This document shows, piece after piece, positions 7,052-15,909 of a stretch of DNA of 64,000 bases. The DNA is from Dehalococcoidia bacterium (GTDB taxonomy: Bacteria; Chloroflexota; Dehalococcoidia; E44-bin15). Location of the stretch: contig JBAZMV010000003.1 of the NCBI GenBank assembly GCA_041649635.1, positions 1-64,000 of the forward strand, written 5' to 3'. Position 1 is the first letter of the stretch, and every line of letters begins with the position of its first letter. The position numbers and the translations under genes were made by a program. The notes under the pieces were generated by a model, which was given only the letters and a program-made list of their open reading frames with translations, ran no database searches and was not told the origin of the DNA.

Positions 7052-8599
7052 CTAGTTTGACATATTGCTTATTTTTTCACTTAACTTAAGCAATTGATAT
7101 ATTATTCCATTACAGCCAATTCCCATTGTCTTCTTAAATAGACGCGCTATTTCAGTTGGGGCTATGATACTTGGTTCTTCTTGATCTGGATGTTCCGCGC
7201 TTTTTCTACCACGGCGTAGATTCTTAATGTCTAGAGGTAAAGTTTTCAACAAGAATTCTCTTTCTCTATCAGAAAGTGCCCATGATTTTATCATATCTTT
7301 GAGGGATTGCGTTTTAAGTATAGATTCGTACTCGTAAAGTGATGGGTTCTTATGTTCTTCTTCAAGCTTTTTTCTGATCATTTCAAATTCCATAAGCTTT
7401 GGGTCATTAATCGAAGTATCTTTAGACCACTTAGATAGATTTTGCCATACTAAAGGATAAAGTATGTCTTCAATAGCGAGTCTCAGTTCGTTAAGGAGCC
7501 TTTCCCTTCTCCCAGATTTAGTTGAGAACCATGCTTTGTCCGCCTCTATCAGGGAACTCTGAGCACGTGGGGATAGTCTATCCCATAGTTCCTGCTCCAA
7601 TAAATACCTGATGATACGCTTTTTAGCTTGTTCGTCCTCATGTTCCTTCAGCTTTTCAAGTAATTGATCCGGCTCCATCTTAGCTTCTGCCCAACCTGCT
7701 GTAAAATACCAGTATCCTCTCCATGGCCATAGTTTCCCTTTATTATCATGAACCGTCTCCTCATCGTCTTTGAGACAATCCACCCACGTCAAATAAATGA
7801 CCTCGCAATCCTGTATTACTTGACGCAAATCTAGAAGCTTGTCGCTGTCACGAATATTCTCAAACAAATCGACCAGTTCTTGAGGCTTAACATCTAGTCT
7901 TGGAAGATAATCCTTGAATACTACTTGCTCTTCCCAAATACAATCCTCAGAAAAACTGCCTAAGAACACTGCTGATATATAGGACATTCCTAAGGCGAAA
8001 GTGTGAAAGGCTTTTTGGTATTTACCATCTAAATTCATTAGTTTTGCGTTTTCAATAAAGCCTAAGCCTATTAAAGATCCCCATGAAAGACCATAGCAGA
8101 GTTCAGCAGTAAAATTGTCAGGTATTGCATATGTGAACTGTTGGCTTAGATGGAATCGATTGATATGATGTAGTACCTGGGTTAGGAGTTGCATTACGTC
8201 GTCCGAGTAGCCGTCTCTTTTTCTTAATAACAGAGCCCGAAGCAGGGCGACATGTACATATACAAATGAGTCTGTTTCTTTATCTGGTTCATAGGGAACA
8301 CGTAGAGTGTATTCAATGTCTTCCAACTCTTTTAGAACTAGAGTTAGGACTGGTTCATCTATAGCTGAAAAGACATTCCACCACCAGTCTCCATATACCC
8401 AACGTGTTTCACTTGGTTTATTGGGCTCATAAAAACTCCAAAAAACGTTCACAGCGTCTTTATTTGCTAAATCTGAATTAACGTAATTCTTGTCAATCTG
8501 TACACCCAGATCAAAAGCAATAAAACCGCTGAGAGGAAGGTTTGGATCTTTTCGATTTAGGTCGATCAGTTTAATTAAAGTATCATTTATTTCTGCCAT
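7052..8599 (-). CDS. AT-rich helical protein with C-terminal HEPN-like R-x4-H motif
   Basis: The 515-residue protein has no recognised family. It is helical, with many Trp-containing segments (for example RWVYGDWWWNVF). Near the end NLRRGRKSAEHPD contains RKSAEH (about residues 465-470), the R-x4-H pattern of HEPN RNases, in a place comparable to that in the protein at 2249-4156. Both are AT-rich and flank the GmrSD pair. No signal or membrane segment is evident. It may be an abortive-infection effector or the sensor partner of the PD-(D/E)XK-like gene 51 bases upstream. The motif alone is short and could be chance. Confidence 0.65.
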   Translation of the reverse strand: MAEINDTLIKLIDLNRKDPNLPLSGFIAFDLGVQIDKNYVNSDLANKDAVNVFWSFYEPNKPSETRWVYGDWWWNVFSAIDEPVLTLVLKELEDIEYTLRVPYEPDKETDSFVYVHVALLRALLLRKRDGYSDDVMQLLTQVLHHINRFHLSQQFTYAIPDNFTAELCYGLSWGSLIGLGFIENAKLMNLDGKYQKAFHTFALGMSYISAVFLGSFSEDCIWEEQVVFKDYLPRLDVKPQELVDLFENIRDSDKLLDLRQVIQDCEVIYLTWVDCLKDDEETVHDNKGKLWPWRGYWYFTAGWAEAKMEPDQLLEKLKEHEDEQAKKRIIRYLLEQELWDRLSPRAQSSLIEADKAWFSTKSGRRERLLNELRLAIEDILYPLVWQNLSKWSKDTSINDPKLMEFEMIRKKLEEEHKNPSLYEYESILKTQSLKDMIKSWALSDREREFLLKTLPLDIKNLRRGRKSAEHPDQEEPSIIAPTEIARLFKKTMGIGCNGIIYQLLKLSEKISNMSN

Positions 8600-8650
8600 T
8601 GCTAAACCTACAGCCTTTTTTATATGGGCAATTGTGATTGTAATTACTTC

Positions 8651-9253
8651 TTAAATGTTACTTTCAAAATCAACTTTAATCTTTGCTGCTTTTAATACTT
8701 GTATTAATCTACCAATGTCGCTATTAGCAGGTGTAGTAGTAGAGGTATTGTAGATATATTTGAACATTTCCTCTAAAGTCCATATTTCAATATTTCTAGT
8801 TAGACGTTTTTTAAATTCCTTATTATCAATCCAACATTTGGCGTTTTCAGGATCTCTCCACCGAGTGCATGCAATCACATATGTAAAATCGCTCGATCCG
8901 GTTAGATTCTTTACTTTTCGTTTGAGTGCGCGAGCCCATTTATCGTTGGCCAACTCTCTATATGCTTTCCATCTTTCACGTCCGCCAGCTATTTTCTTAT
9001 TGGAAATGGCTTCACATTCCCATTCAGCCCAAAAACCATTCTGCATACTTTTACAACTGACAACATAGACCGATTTGGGCCCGGTCTCACCCGGTTTGAA
9101 GCCAATAACATCAATATCACTATTAACTGAGTCTAATTTACTATCATATTCGGGATCCTTGGGTGATGGTTTATACTTAACGTTGCTTAAAGTAAAGTAT
9201 CCACGTAAATTCAGGTAGTCATCGACAATTTGTTCCAGAATGTCCTCTTTCAT
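8651..9253 (-). CDS. PD-(D/E)XK-like restriction endonuclease-fold protein
   Basis: In this 200-residue protein an N-terminal acidic helix (about residues 3-12) is followed by SDIDVIGF (Asp46 and Asp48) and VYVVSCKSM (Lys68), matching the acidic helix / Asp / x-x-Lys layout of Mrr-like and related nucleases. The usual Glu before x-Lys is Ser (SCK), a known variation that can also mean loss of activity. A conserved-looking CWIDNKEFKKRL and WTLEEMF follow. It sits 29 bases after the M48 peptidase gene of the type I operon and 51 bases before a HEPN-motif gene, so it may be read from the same transcript. A defence nuclease is likely. Confidence 0.65.
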   Translation of the reverse strand: MKEDILEQIVDDYLNLRGYFTLSNVKYKPSPKDPEYDSKLDSVNSDIDVIGFKPGETGPKSVYVVSCKSMQNGFWAEWECEAISNKKIAGGRERWKAYRELANDKWARALKRKVKNLTGSSDFTYVIACTRWRDPENAKCWIDNKEFKKRLTRNIEIWTLEEMFKYIYNTSTTTPANSDIGRLIQVLKAAKIKVDFESNI

Positions 9254-9282
9254 ATGTTACACCCTCATAATGATACTTTAGA

Positions 9283-10002
9283 CTAGTATTTCCAATGCTC
9301 AAAACTCAGTGGAGCACTATTGAGTTCATTCTTATACTGCTGCCAACGAGGCATATATTTGTCCATCATAGAGATGAAACGGTCGTTATGTTTTGGCTCT
9401 AGTAAATGTATCACCTCATGTACCAAAACATATTCGAGACACTGGGAGGGCTTCTTAGCGAGATGTGTGTTCAAGCGTATATTACATGCTTCATGATTGC
9501 AGCTGCCCCACTTAGTCTTCATTCGCTGTATAAAACAATGCTCGACTTTAACACCTATTATAGGTTCCCATTTCCTAATCAACGGAACATAGGCTTGTTT
9601 GATCAGGTTGCGATACCATTCTTCGATAATGGCTTGTCTCTTCTCTTGAGTTGTTTCAGGTCGAATGGTCAGAATCATGCGGTTGTGCCGCAACTCGATG
9701 GAAGGCGCCTGGTCACTCTCTAAGACCTGAAGCAGATAACGTTTCCCCCAAATATAATGGCTTTCACGGTCTCTATATTCACGTAAAGTCTCGCGCTCCT
9801 GTTCCTTGAGCTTCTTCTGCTGTTTCCTGATCCAGCCAAGCTTAGAGATGGCAAAGATGCGAACGGTTTCGCGATTCATGCGCAAAGGTGCTGAAATACG
9901 CACTTTCCCTGCCGGAGGAAGGACGCTCAAATGAATATTCTTGATGTCCTTAAATACAACGTCTATGCGGATGTCGCCTAACAGCAGTTGCGCTGCCATC
10001 AA
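9283..10002 (-). CDS. YgjP/M48-like metallopeptidase linked to type I R-M
   Basis: The 239-residue protein has the zinc-metallopeptidase motif HEVIHLLEPKHNDRF (HExxH plus a third His, about residues 192-206), preceded by WGSCN, the conserved WGS of DUF45/YgjP proteins. The N-terminal part holds the strand-rich region of that family. It overlaps the 3' end of hsdR by an ATGA at 9999-10002, so translation is coupled. YgjP-like peptidases are commonly found inside type I restriction operons, where they may process or turn over subunits; that role is not established. Cytosolic. Confidence 0.85.
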   Translation of the reverse strand: MMAAQLLLGDIRIDVVFKDIKNIHLSVLPPAGKVRISAPLRMNRETVRIFAISKLGWIRKQQKKLKEQERETLREYRDRESHYIWGKRYLLQVLESDQAPSIELRHNRMILTIRPETTQEKRQAIIEEWYRNLIKQAYVPLIRKWEPIIGVKVEHCFIQRMKTKWGSCNHEACNIRLNTHLAKKPSQCLEYVLVHEVIHLLEPKHNDRFISMMDKYMPRWQQYKNELNSAPLSFEHWKY

Positions 10003-13000
10003 AATTCCTTCTGCGCTTTGATTATTCTAAAGATAAGTTCCACTTGGTCTACATTATGGATGATATCGAACAAGGCTTGCTTGATTACTCGCTCTCGCGT
10101 TTCGATGCCGCGCCAATCGGCGGGGCGAACACGTTTTACTGTTTCATCTATACGCAGTGCAAGCGTTTCATCGTTATTGAGGTTGTTGTAAAGCGCGCGT
10201 TTCCCCGGCGTGTCCAATGAAGACGGGGTATCATCGGCCTTCCCTATAGCCACCTGCTTGGCAAGCTGCGCGACGCGCTTGAGATATTCCTCATATTCAA
10301 TGGCTTTCGTCTTTCGCGCGATGATTATCTCATCCAGCAGTTTAGACATTTTATCGTAGTAGGCGGGATCGCTCAGATTCTCTACCATTATTCTGCTGCG
10401 GACGTTGTTCTCGATGGTCTCAGCAATAGCATCCTTATTATGCTGAAGGCTGCCTAGTTTGCTAACGATGGCATTGGCGATGCCGGTTTTAACAATCAAA
10501 TCCAAGATGCTTACGTTGTCGAAGAAGGAAATCTTGCGGGGTTCATCGGCCTGGATGTAGGTGTCTATCAGGTGACGCATGTCGGCCTCATAGGCTTTCA
10601 GGTCGAGGCTTTCGCCGCTGGCATTGCGTATGATTTCTCTGAGCTTTAGATAACTGTCTATCTGGCGCTTGATTCGCGCGATATCTGTATTGTCATAGCC
10701 CGCGGCCTCAAGTTCATCTGCTATGTTGGCGTAGGCGCGTAACAGTGAAGCGGTCGTCTTGTAGAGCGCTGCCCGCTGCGGCTCCCGTTCCTCCAAGTCG
10801 GAGGGAATCTCGGTATTGCCGCAAAAGTAGTGAATGTGCTCCAGTTCCCCCTTGGGAGGCTCCACCGGTTCGCACATCAACTCAAGGACTTCAATCGAAT
10901 TGTCGAGCCGTTCTCTCCCCTTTTTGAGGCGGTCCTGAACCATCACTTCTGGATCGGTGCCTCCGGCGCTGTTATCCAACTCTGAGGTATAAACTGCGAT
11001 CGCGTTCTCCATCTTTTTAAACAGGTCTTTGTAATCCACAATATAGCCGAAATCCTTATCCTCTCCATCCAGCCGGTTAGTGCGGCATATGGCCTGGAAC
11101 AGGCCGTGGTCTTGCATGGACTTATCGATATATAGGTAGGTGCAAGGAGGCGCATCGAAGCCAGTCAGCAGCTTATCCACGACAATAAGCAGCTTCATTT
11201 TCACAGGTTCTTTTACGAACAATTGCTTCGCCAGTTCTTCATAGGTCTCGGTTTTTGTCATTCCCGACTTGGCTGCGAAATCCTTAAGCAAAGAGGTGTA
11301 AGTGTTATAAATGAACTCCTTATCCGTCTCGGTGTCTGCGCCGGTATCCTCAGTGGTTATATCCCTGGTATTGGGATCGTAGGACGTAACCAGCCCGCAC
11401 TTGCCCCTCAGCGAGGTCTGATTAAAGAGTGTGAAATACTTACACGCGTCATAGATGCTCGCGGCCACCAGCATGGCGTTGCCCCGTTCGCTGGACAGGC
11501 GTGGCTTTACGCTGAAGTCGAAGACTATATCGCTGACCACTCGCTCCATGCGCGAACGCGAGCTGAGAACCTTCTGCATGGTTCCCCACTGCTTTTTCAA
11601 TTCATCCTTCTGCCAGTCGTTAAGTCCTCTGGTCTTGGCCTCAAACCAGGCATCGACCCTGTCTACCGAGCTTAGCCGCTGGTCGATGTCCCGCGCTTCA
11701 TAAATCAGGTCCAGCACTACCTCGTCTTCCACCGCCTCGTTGAACTTATAGGTGTGTATATACCTGCCAAACACTTCGAGCGTGGTCTTGCTGTCCTTTT
11801 TAAGCAGAGGCGTTCCGGTGAAGCCGATAAAGACGGCGCTCTTGAGCATGGCTTTCATCGTTCGATGCAGCTTGCCGCTCTCGGTGCGATGGCACTCATC
11901 GACAAAGACGAAGATTTCACCCGCCGTTTTGATAGGTTCCGCCTCCAGCTCTTTGATGAACTGATCAAAGTTGTCAACGTCTTTTCTGCCGAACTTATGA
12001 ATCAGCGAGCACAACAGGCGCGGCTTGGCCTGTCCGATCTGGCGCATCAGGTCGCGGCCGCTGCCGGTGCGATAAATCGTCTCGCCCGCTTCGCTGAATA
12101 CGCGCTCGATCTGTTTGTCCAGTTCGTCCCGATCGGTTATGACAGCTACGCGGGCATTGGGGTTGTTCTCTAATATACATTTAGCCAGCAGCACCATTAC
12201 GATGCTTTTGCCGCTGCCCTGCGCGTGCCAGATGATGCCGCCCTCCGGCCGCCTGACGTGTTCCTGTGCTTTCTTAACGGCGAAATACTGGTGCGCCCTC
12301 GGCAGCTTCTTGATTCCGCCGTCGAAGAGCACGAAGTCATACATCAGCTCGATCAGGCGCTTCTTGCTGCACATCTTTATCAGATACTTGTCCAGCTTGA
12401 ATCTGGTGTCGTCTTGCTCGTCCTCTTTCCACTTGAGAAAGTATTTCTCCGGAGTCCCTATCGAGCCGTAGCGCAGCCCTTCCGAATCGCTGCCCGCGAA
12501 AACGAACTGCACGGTGGAGAAGAACCACTCATTGAACTCCGGGCGCTGGTTGGATATGTTCTGGCGAATGCCGTCGCCTATAGAAACGCTGCTGCGTTTC
12601 AGCTCCAGCACGGCCACGGCTATGCCGTTGACGTATAAGACGATATCGGGACGGCGCTCATGATTGCCTCGCAGTGTGACTTCCTCGGCTATGGCGAAAT
12701 CGTTCTTCTCAGGCTCCCGCCAGTTGATGAGGTGGACGGTCTCCGTTACCTTGCCCGCTTCAATCTTAACCGGCACGCCGTAGCGCAGCAGGCTATAGAC
12801 GGCTTTGTTGTTATCGTAAAGACCGCGGCTGTGGTTGTCCGCCTCGGCGCGCAGCTTATACACGGCGGTGCCGATCTGCGCAGGTGTGTAATCGTTCTTG
12901 AGCAGGTAATCGGTGAGAAGCTTCTCATCGATGTTGCTATTGCCGTCGCGGTCGGTCCAGTCGCCCAGGTAGCGATAGTCTAACTCATCGCGGAACAGAG

Positions 13001-13049
13001 AGATGACACGATTCTGTGTGGCGCGTTCAGGCTTGCCGATCGTGCTCAT
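9999..13049 (-). CDS. hsdR: Type I restriction enzyme R subunit
   Basis: HsdR, 1016 residues, is the ATP-driven translocase and nuclease subunit. The nuclease region shows GIAVAVLELKR (about residues 145-155). Walker A is HAQGSGKSIVMV (about 276-287), the DEAD-type box is VFVDECHRTESG (about 383-394), GFTGTPLL is motif III, and QAICRTNRLDG is motif VI. Length and order are normal for the EcoR124-like class. It overlaps both neighbours by 4 bases, which places it fourth in the operon, after the DUF4062 gene. No frameshift or missing motif was seen, so the enzyme looks intact. Confidence 0.95.
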   Translation of the reverse strand: MSTIGKPERATQNRVISLFRDELDYRYLGDWTDRDGNSNIDEKLLTDYLLKNDYTPAQIGTAVYKLRAEADNHSRGLYDNNKAVYSLLRYGVPVKIEAGKVTETVHLINWREPEKNDFAIAEEVTLRGNHERRPDIVLYVNGIAVAVLELKRSSVSIGDGIRQNISNQRPEFNEWFFSTVQFVFAGSDSEGLRYGSIGTPEKYFLKWKEDEQDDTRFKLDKYLIKMCSKKRLIELMYDFVLFDGGIKKLPRAHQYFAVKKAQEHVRRPEGGIIWHAQGSGKSIVMVLLAKCILENNPNARVAVITDRDELDKQIERVFSEAGETIYRTGSGRDLMRQIGQAKPRLLCSLIHKFGRKDVDNFDQFIKELEAEPIKTAGEIFVFVDECHRTESGKLHRTMKAMLKSAVFIGFTGTPLLKKDSKTTLEVFGRYIHTYKFNEAVEDEVVLDLIYEARDIDQRLSSVDRVDAWFEAKTRGLNDWQKDELKKQWGTMQKVLSSRSRMERVVSDIVFDFSVKPRLSSERGNAMLVAASIYDACKYFTLFNQTSLRGKCGLVTSYDPNTRDITTEDTGADTETDKEFIYNTYTSLLKDFAAKSGMTKTETYEELAKQLFVKEPVKMKLLIVVDKLLTGFDAPPCTYLYIDKSMQDHGLFQAICRTNRLDGEDKDFGYIVDYKDLFKKMENAIAVYTSELDNSAGGTDPEVMVQDRLKKGRERLDNSIEVLELMCEPVEPPKGELEHIHYFCGNTEIPSDLEEREPQRAALYKTTASLLRAYANIADELEAAGYDNTDIARIKRQIDSYLKLREIIRNASGESLDLKAYEADMRHLIDTYIQADEPRKISFFDNVSILDLIVKTGIANAIVSKLGSLQHNKDAIAETIENNVRSRIMVENLSDPAYYDKMSKLLDEIIIARKTKAIEYEEYLKRVAQLAKQVAIGKADDTPSSLDTPGKRALYNNLNNDETLALRIDETVKRVRPADWRGIETRERVIKQALFDIIHNVDQVELIFRIIKAQKEF

Positions 13050-14596
13050 GATTGTTTCTTTCGGCTCCTGCCATTTTTCTTACTGGCCGCTTCAGGCGAT
13101 GACGGGTTTGTCGGCTTTTTGTCTGGTTTTGCATCTGTCTGGTTTGTCGGGTTTATGGCAGGTTTAGCAGGCAGACGGTAAGCCGTGCTACGTCCGGTTT
13201 TCGCGGTCTTGACCAGCAGCCCTTTCTTCACTAATTCATCGAGATCCCTGGCAGCCGTCCTGTCGGTCACGCCGGTCAGTTGCCGATAATCGGCATTGGT
13301 GATCTGGCGTCTGATTTTCAGATGCGGAATAACGGCGGTCTGTCGTTCATTCAGGCTTAGGCCTAACAGAACCGACTCCGTAAGCCAGTCCCGCCAGAGA
13401 GTGACTATAAACGCACCCGGCGCCTCAATAAAATCAGGCTCCGGCAGGGCATGACCGATACTTTCCTTAATCATCATCAGCGTGCCGGTGCCATACTTCT
13501 CAATGTAGCCGGCCAGATAGAGCGCTTCGCACACCTGCGCATTGCGGGTCACCGAAAGGTGCGGCTTGCGCAGTTGCGGTGGGGTTAGCGGCGGAAGGAG
13601 TTCTCCGGGATTCCAGACCTCCAGACGATCCGCAAACACTGAAACCTGGACCGCCCCCGGTTGAGTATAATCCCGATGGGCAACAGCGTTCACGACCGCC
13701 TCGCGAATCACTTCCGGCGGTAGTTCATATCGTGTGGGGGCTTGGATTCCGTTAGAACGAGTGCCGATACTCATATCCATCTTGGACAGAACGAAATCCA
13801 CCGCTTGATCTACTTGCTCAAAGAGGGTGCCTTTGAAAATGCGATAATAAGGCGCAGGCCGCTGAACAGCGTTGCCGTGAAAATGCATGCAACGAATTTC
13901 CGAACAGGGAATGAACCGCTGAGGCTGCTTGCCGAATAACAGCATGGCTGCCTGCGAGGGGCGTGTTTCCCTGATCATGTTCAAATGTGCGAGGACACCT
14001 TCCACCGGAGTTGATTCAGCCAAGGGGAACTTCCGGCGGCTGCGCGCCTCCCGCAAGAACTGCTGCATAGCTGCTTCGTCCAGGTCTTCAAGCGCCGCTT
14101 CAGGACAAGGCTGCTCATCGAACGGCAGACTCTGAATCACTCCCGTTCTGCTCAGATGGTCGATCAAGCTCGCATACAGCGCAGAGCAAAGTTCCTCCGC
14201 CGTGTTAAATCGGCGGCGCACAAGTTCGCTGCCCGCTCGCCGGATCAAAGCCCGCATTTGGGGGTGTTTCGATTTGTCGTCATCACCTTTGATGTATATC
14301 AGACGCAGTTTGCCCAGCGCAGTGGCTTGATCGAACTCGCGTTCCGTTGGCGAGAGGCCTTCTGCGTCTTCAGCCCCATACTCGTTGCCGAACAGGCCTA
14401 CATAAATATCACTACGCTTGACCTCATCGAGGTAAAGCTCATCCGCCCGGCGGTCGGCGGCGGGGACCTCCTCGAATAGGAACGGCTCAAAGAACTGCTT
14501 TAGCAGCGCGTCGCCGCGCAGATAATCCCGCAGAGCTTCTCGCTCCGCCGCGAATTCCTTTTGCACGCTGCTAATGAAGATGCGCTTGGGTTTCAT
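13046..14596 (-). CDS. DUF4062 - HATPase-like - winged-helix protein inside the R-M operon
   Basis: The 516-residue protein starts with RIFISSVQKEFAAEREAL, the DUF4062 signature (a TIR/SIR2-related Rossmann-like region). The middle has EAVVNAVAHRDY (about residue 300), the GHKL-type ATP-binding Asn box of the AlbA/HATPase_c_4 proteins often annotated as RecG-like regulators, and YIEKYGTGTLMMI, its glycine box. A winged helix (about 425-485: TNADYRQLTGVTDRTAARDL) and a Lys-rich tail follow. It overlaps hsdS and hsdR by 4 bases each. Proteins of this kind often sit in type I operons; they may regulate expression or add an effector arm. The function is not established. Confidence 0.85.
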   Translation of the reverse strand: MKPKRIFISSVQKEFAAEREALRDYLRGDALLKQFFEPFLFEEVPAADRRADELYLDEVKRSDIYVGLFGNEYGAEDAEGLSPTEREFDQATALGKLRLIYIKGDDDKSKHPQMRALIRRAGSELVRRRFNTAEELCSALYASLIDHLSRTGVIQSLPFDEQPCPEAALEDLDEAAMQQFLREARSRRKFPLAESTPVEGVLAHLNMIRETRPSQAAMLLFGKQPQRFIPCSEIRCMHFHGNAVQRPAPYYRIFKGTLFEQVDQAVDFVLSKMDMSIGTRSNGIQAPTRYELPPEVIREAVVNAVAHRDYTQPGAVQVSVFADRLEVWNPGELLPPLTPPQLRKPHLSVTRNAQVCEALYLAGYIEKYGTGTLMMIKESIGHALPEPDFIEAPGAFIVTLWRDWLTESVLLGLSLNERQTAVIPHLKIRRQITNADYRQLTGVTDRTAARDLDELVKKGLLVKTAKTGRSTAYRLPAKPAINPTNQTDAKPDKKPTNPSSPEAASKKNGRSRKKQS

Positions 14597-15909
14597 ACCA
14601 GCCTGATCCTCCCGGTGAGCAGTTCCTGCATCATGCCCTGCTTGACCTGGCGGGCTTTGGCCAGCTTCTTCTCCAATGCGACGATATCTGCATCCATGTC
14701 CGAGAGGATGGTGGCGATGGCGGTTTGTTCTTTAATTGGCGGAAGGGGAACTAGAAATTGTTCAACATCACCACAGTTTAATCCCGGCTGTGCAGCACCT
14801 TTAAGAAAATTTACTACCTGTCCTCTTACTGCCTGGCTCTGTAGAGTATATTTGCAGAAAATTGGGTTAGCACGTGCAGAATCTATTGCTATTCGTGCCG
14901 TAGTCTGAGTCAAATTTGCGCCATCAAGCCAACTTGGCACCATTTCAACATGACCACAGTATCCTACGATTGTCATTATAAGATCGCCTTCTCTCACGCG
15001 GGCATTTCTGTATTTTTCTTCAATCAGAGGGGATACCCTAAACACATGTTCGGGGGCAGCCCATCCTTTAGCTTCAGAATAATCTTGACCACGAATCATA
15101 TATCGCCCATTTGGATAAAATATACCAGGTTGAACAATACCGTAACGTATCCTTCTTTTTTGATCCACAATAAATCCAAGTGATACTATTGACCAATCAG
15201 ATGGAAAATCTCCTATTTCGGTCTTACTCATTGCATGACTGAAAAACCCCGGCAGCCGTCTCTTGCCCGTGAGCAGCTCCTGCATGGCGCCCTGTTTGAT
15301 CTGGCGCTTCTTGGCAATGAGCTGCTCCAGCGCCTCAATGAGGGCGTCCGCGTCACTGAGAGCTGCGGCGATGGCTTCCTGCTCGGCGAGAGGAGGCAAC
15401 AGTGTCATATAACGACCAGTTGCCTCCTGACTAAGACCAAAAAACGTTGACCCTGATTTGTTCTGCTCAATATACTCTGAGAATCGACGGGATAACATCT
15501 GGTAGAATAAGAAACTAGGGATATATGAATTGTGTATCGGCCGTAAGACAAGCAAATGACTGTTTAGTGTTGCCAATCCTGGATATGGGATATGTTCGAC
15601 ATATAGCATTTTGCCTATTGTTCCGTCCTTTGTCATCAAGACATCGCCGGAACGTAATTGAATCTGAGGGGCAACATCATATCTTTCGTGGGACACGTGA
15701 TAGGCTGTATCCCAATCGATACCACCATCTCTAAAGTCGACGCCGGTTATAAGGAATGGATCTTCAGCATTTGACGTGAATTCAGCCTGAGTTAGGCCTT
15801 GCCAGCCTATACGACCATGCATCAAGCTGATTTCTCTAAGGGGTTTTTCTTGCCATTCGCTAGGAATCATTCCCGCCTCTGTCTGCTTATAACAGGGATT
15901 CAATCCCAT
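14593..15909 (-). CDS. hsdS: Type I restriction enzyme S (specificity) subunit
   Basis: The 438-residue HsdS has two target-recognition domains, each followed by a spacer helix ending in a near-identical repeat: KQGAMQELLTGKRRL (about residue 215) and KQGMMQELLTGRIRL at the C-terminus. Each TRD closes with the LPPL(A/P)EQ(E/T)AIA-type conserved region. Its start overlaps hsdM by 10 bases and its end overlaps the DUF4062 gene by 4. It sets the bipartite DNA target of both methylase and nuclease. The recognition sequence cannot be deduced here. Confidence 0.95.
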   Translation of the reverse strand: MGLNPCYKQTEAGMIPSEWQEKPLREISLMHGRIGWQGLTQAEFTSNAEDPFLITGVDFRDGGIDWDTAYHVSHERYDVAPQIQLRSGDVLMTKDGTIGKMLYVEHIPYPGLATLNSHLLVLRPIHNSYIPSFLFYQMLSRRFSEYIEQNKSGSTFFGLSQEATGRYMTLLPPLAEQEAIAAALSDADALIEALEQLIAKKRQIKQGAMQELLTGKRRLPGFFSHAMSKTEIGDFPSDWSIVSLGFIVDQKRRIRYGIVQPGIFYPNGRYMIRGQDYSEAKGWAAPEHVFRVSPLIEEKYRNARVREGDLIMTIVGYCGHVEMVPSWLDGANLTQTTARIAIDSARANPIFCKYTLQSQAVRGQVVNFLKGAAQPGLNCGDVEQFLVPLPPIKEQTAIATILSDMDADIVALEKKLAKARQVKQGMMQELLTGRIRLV

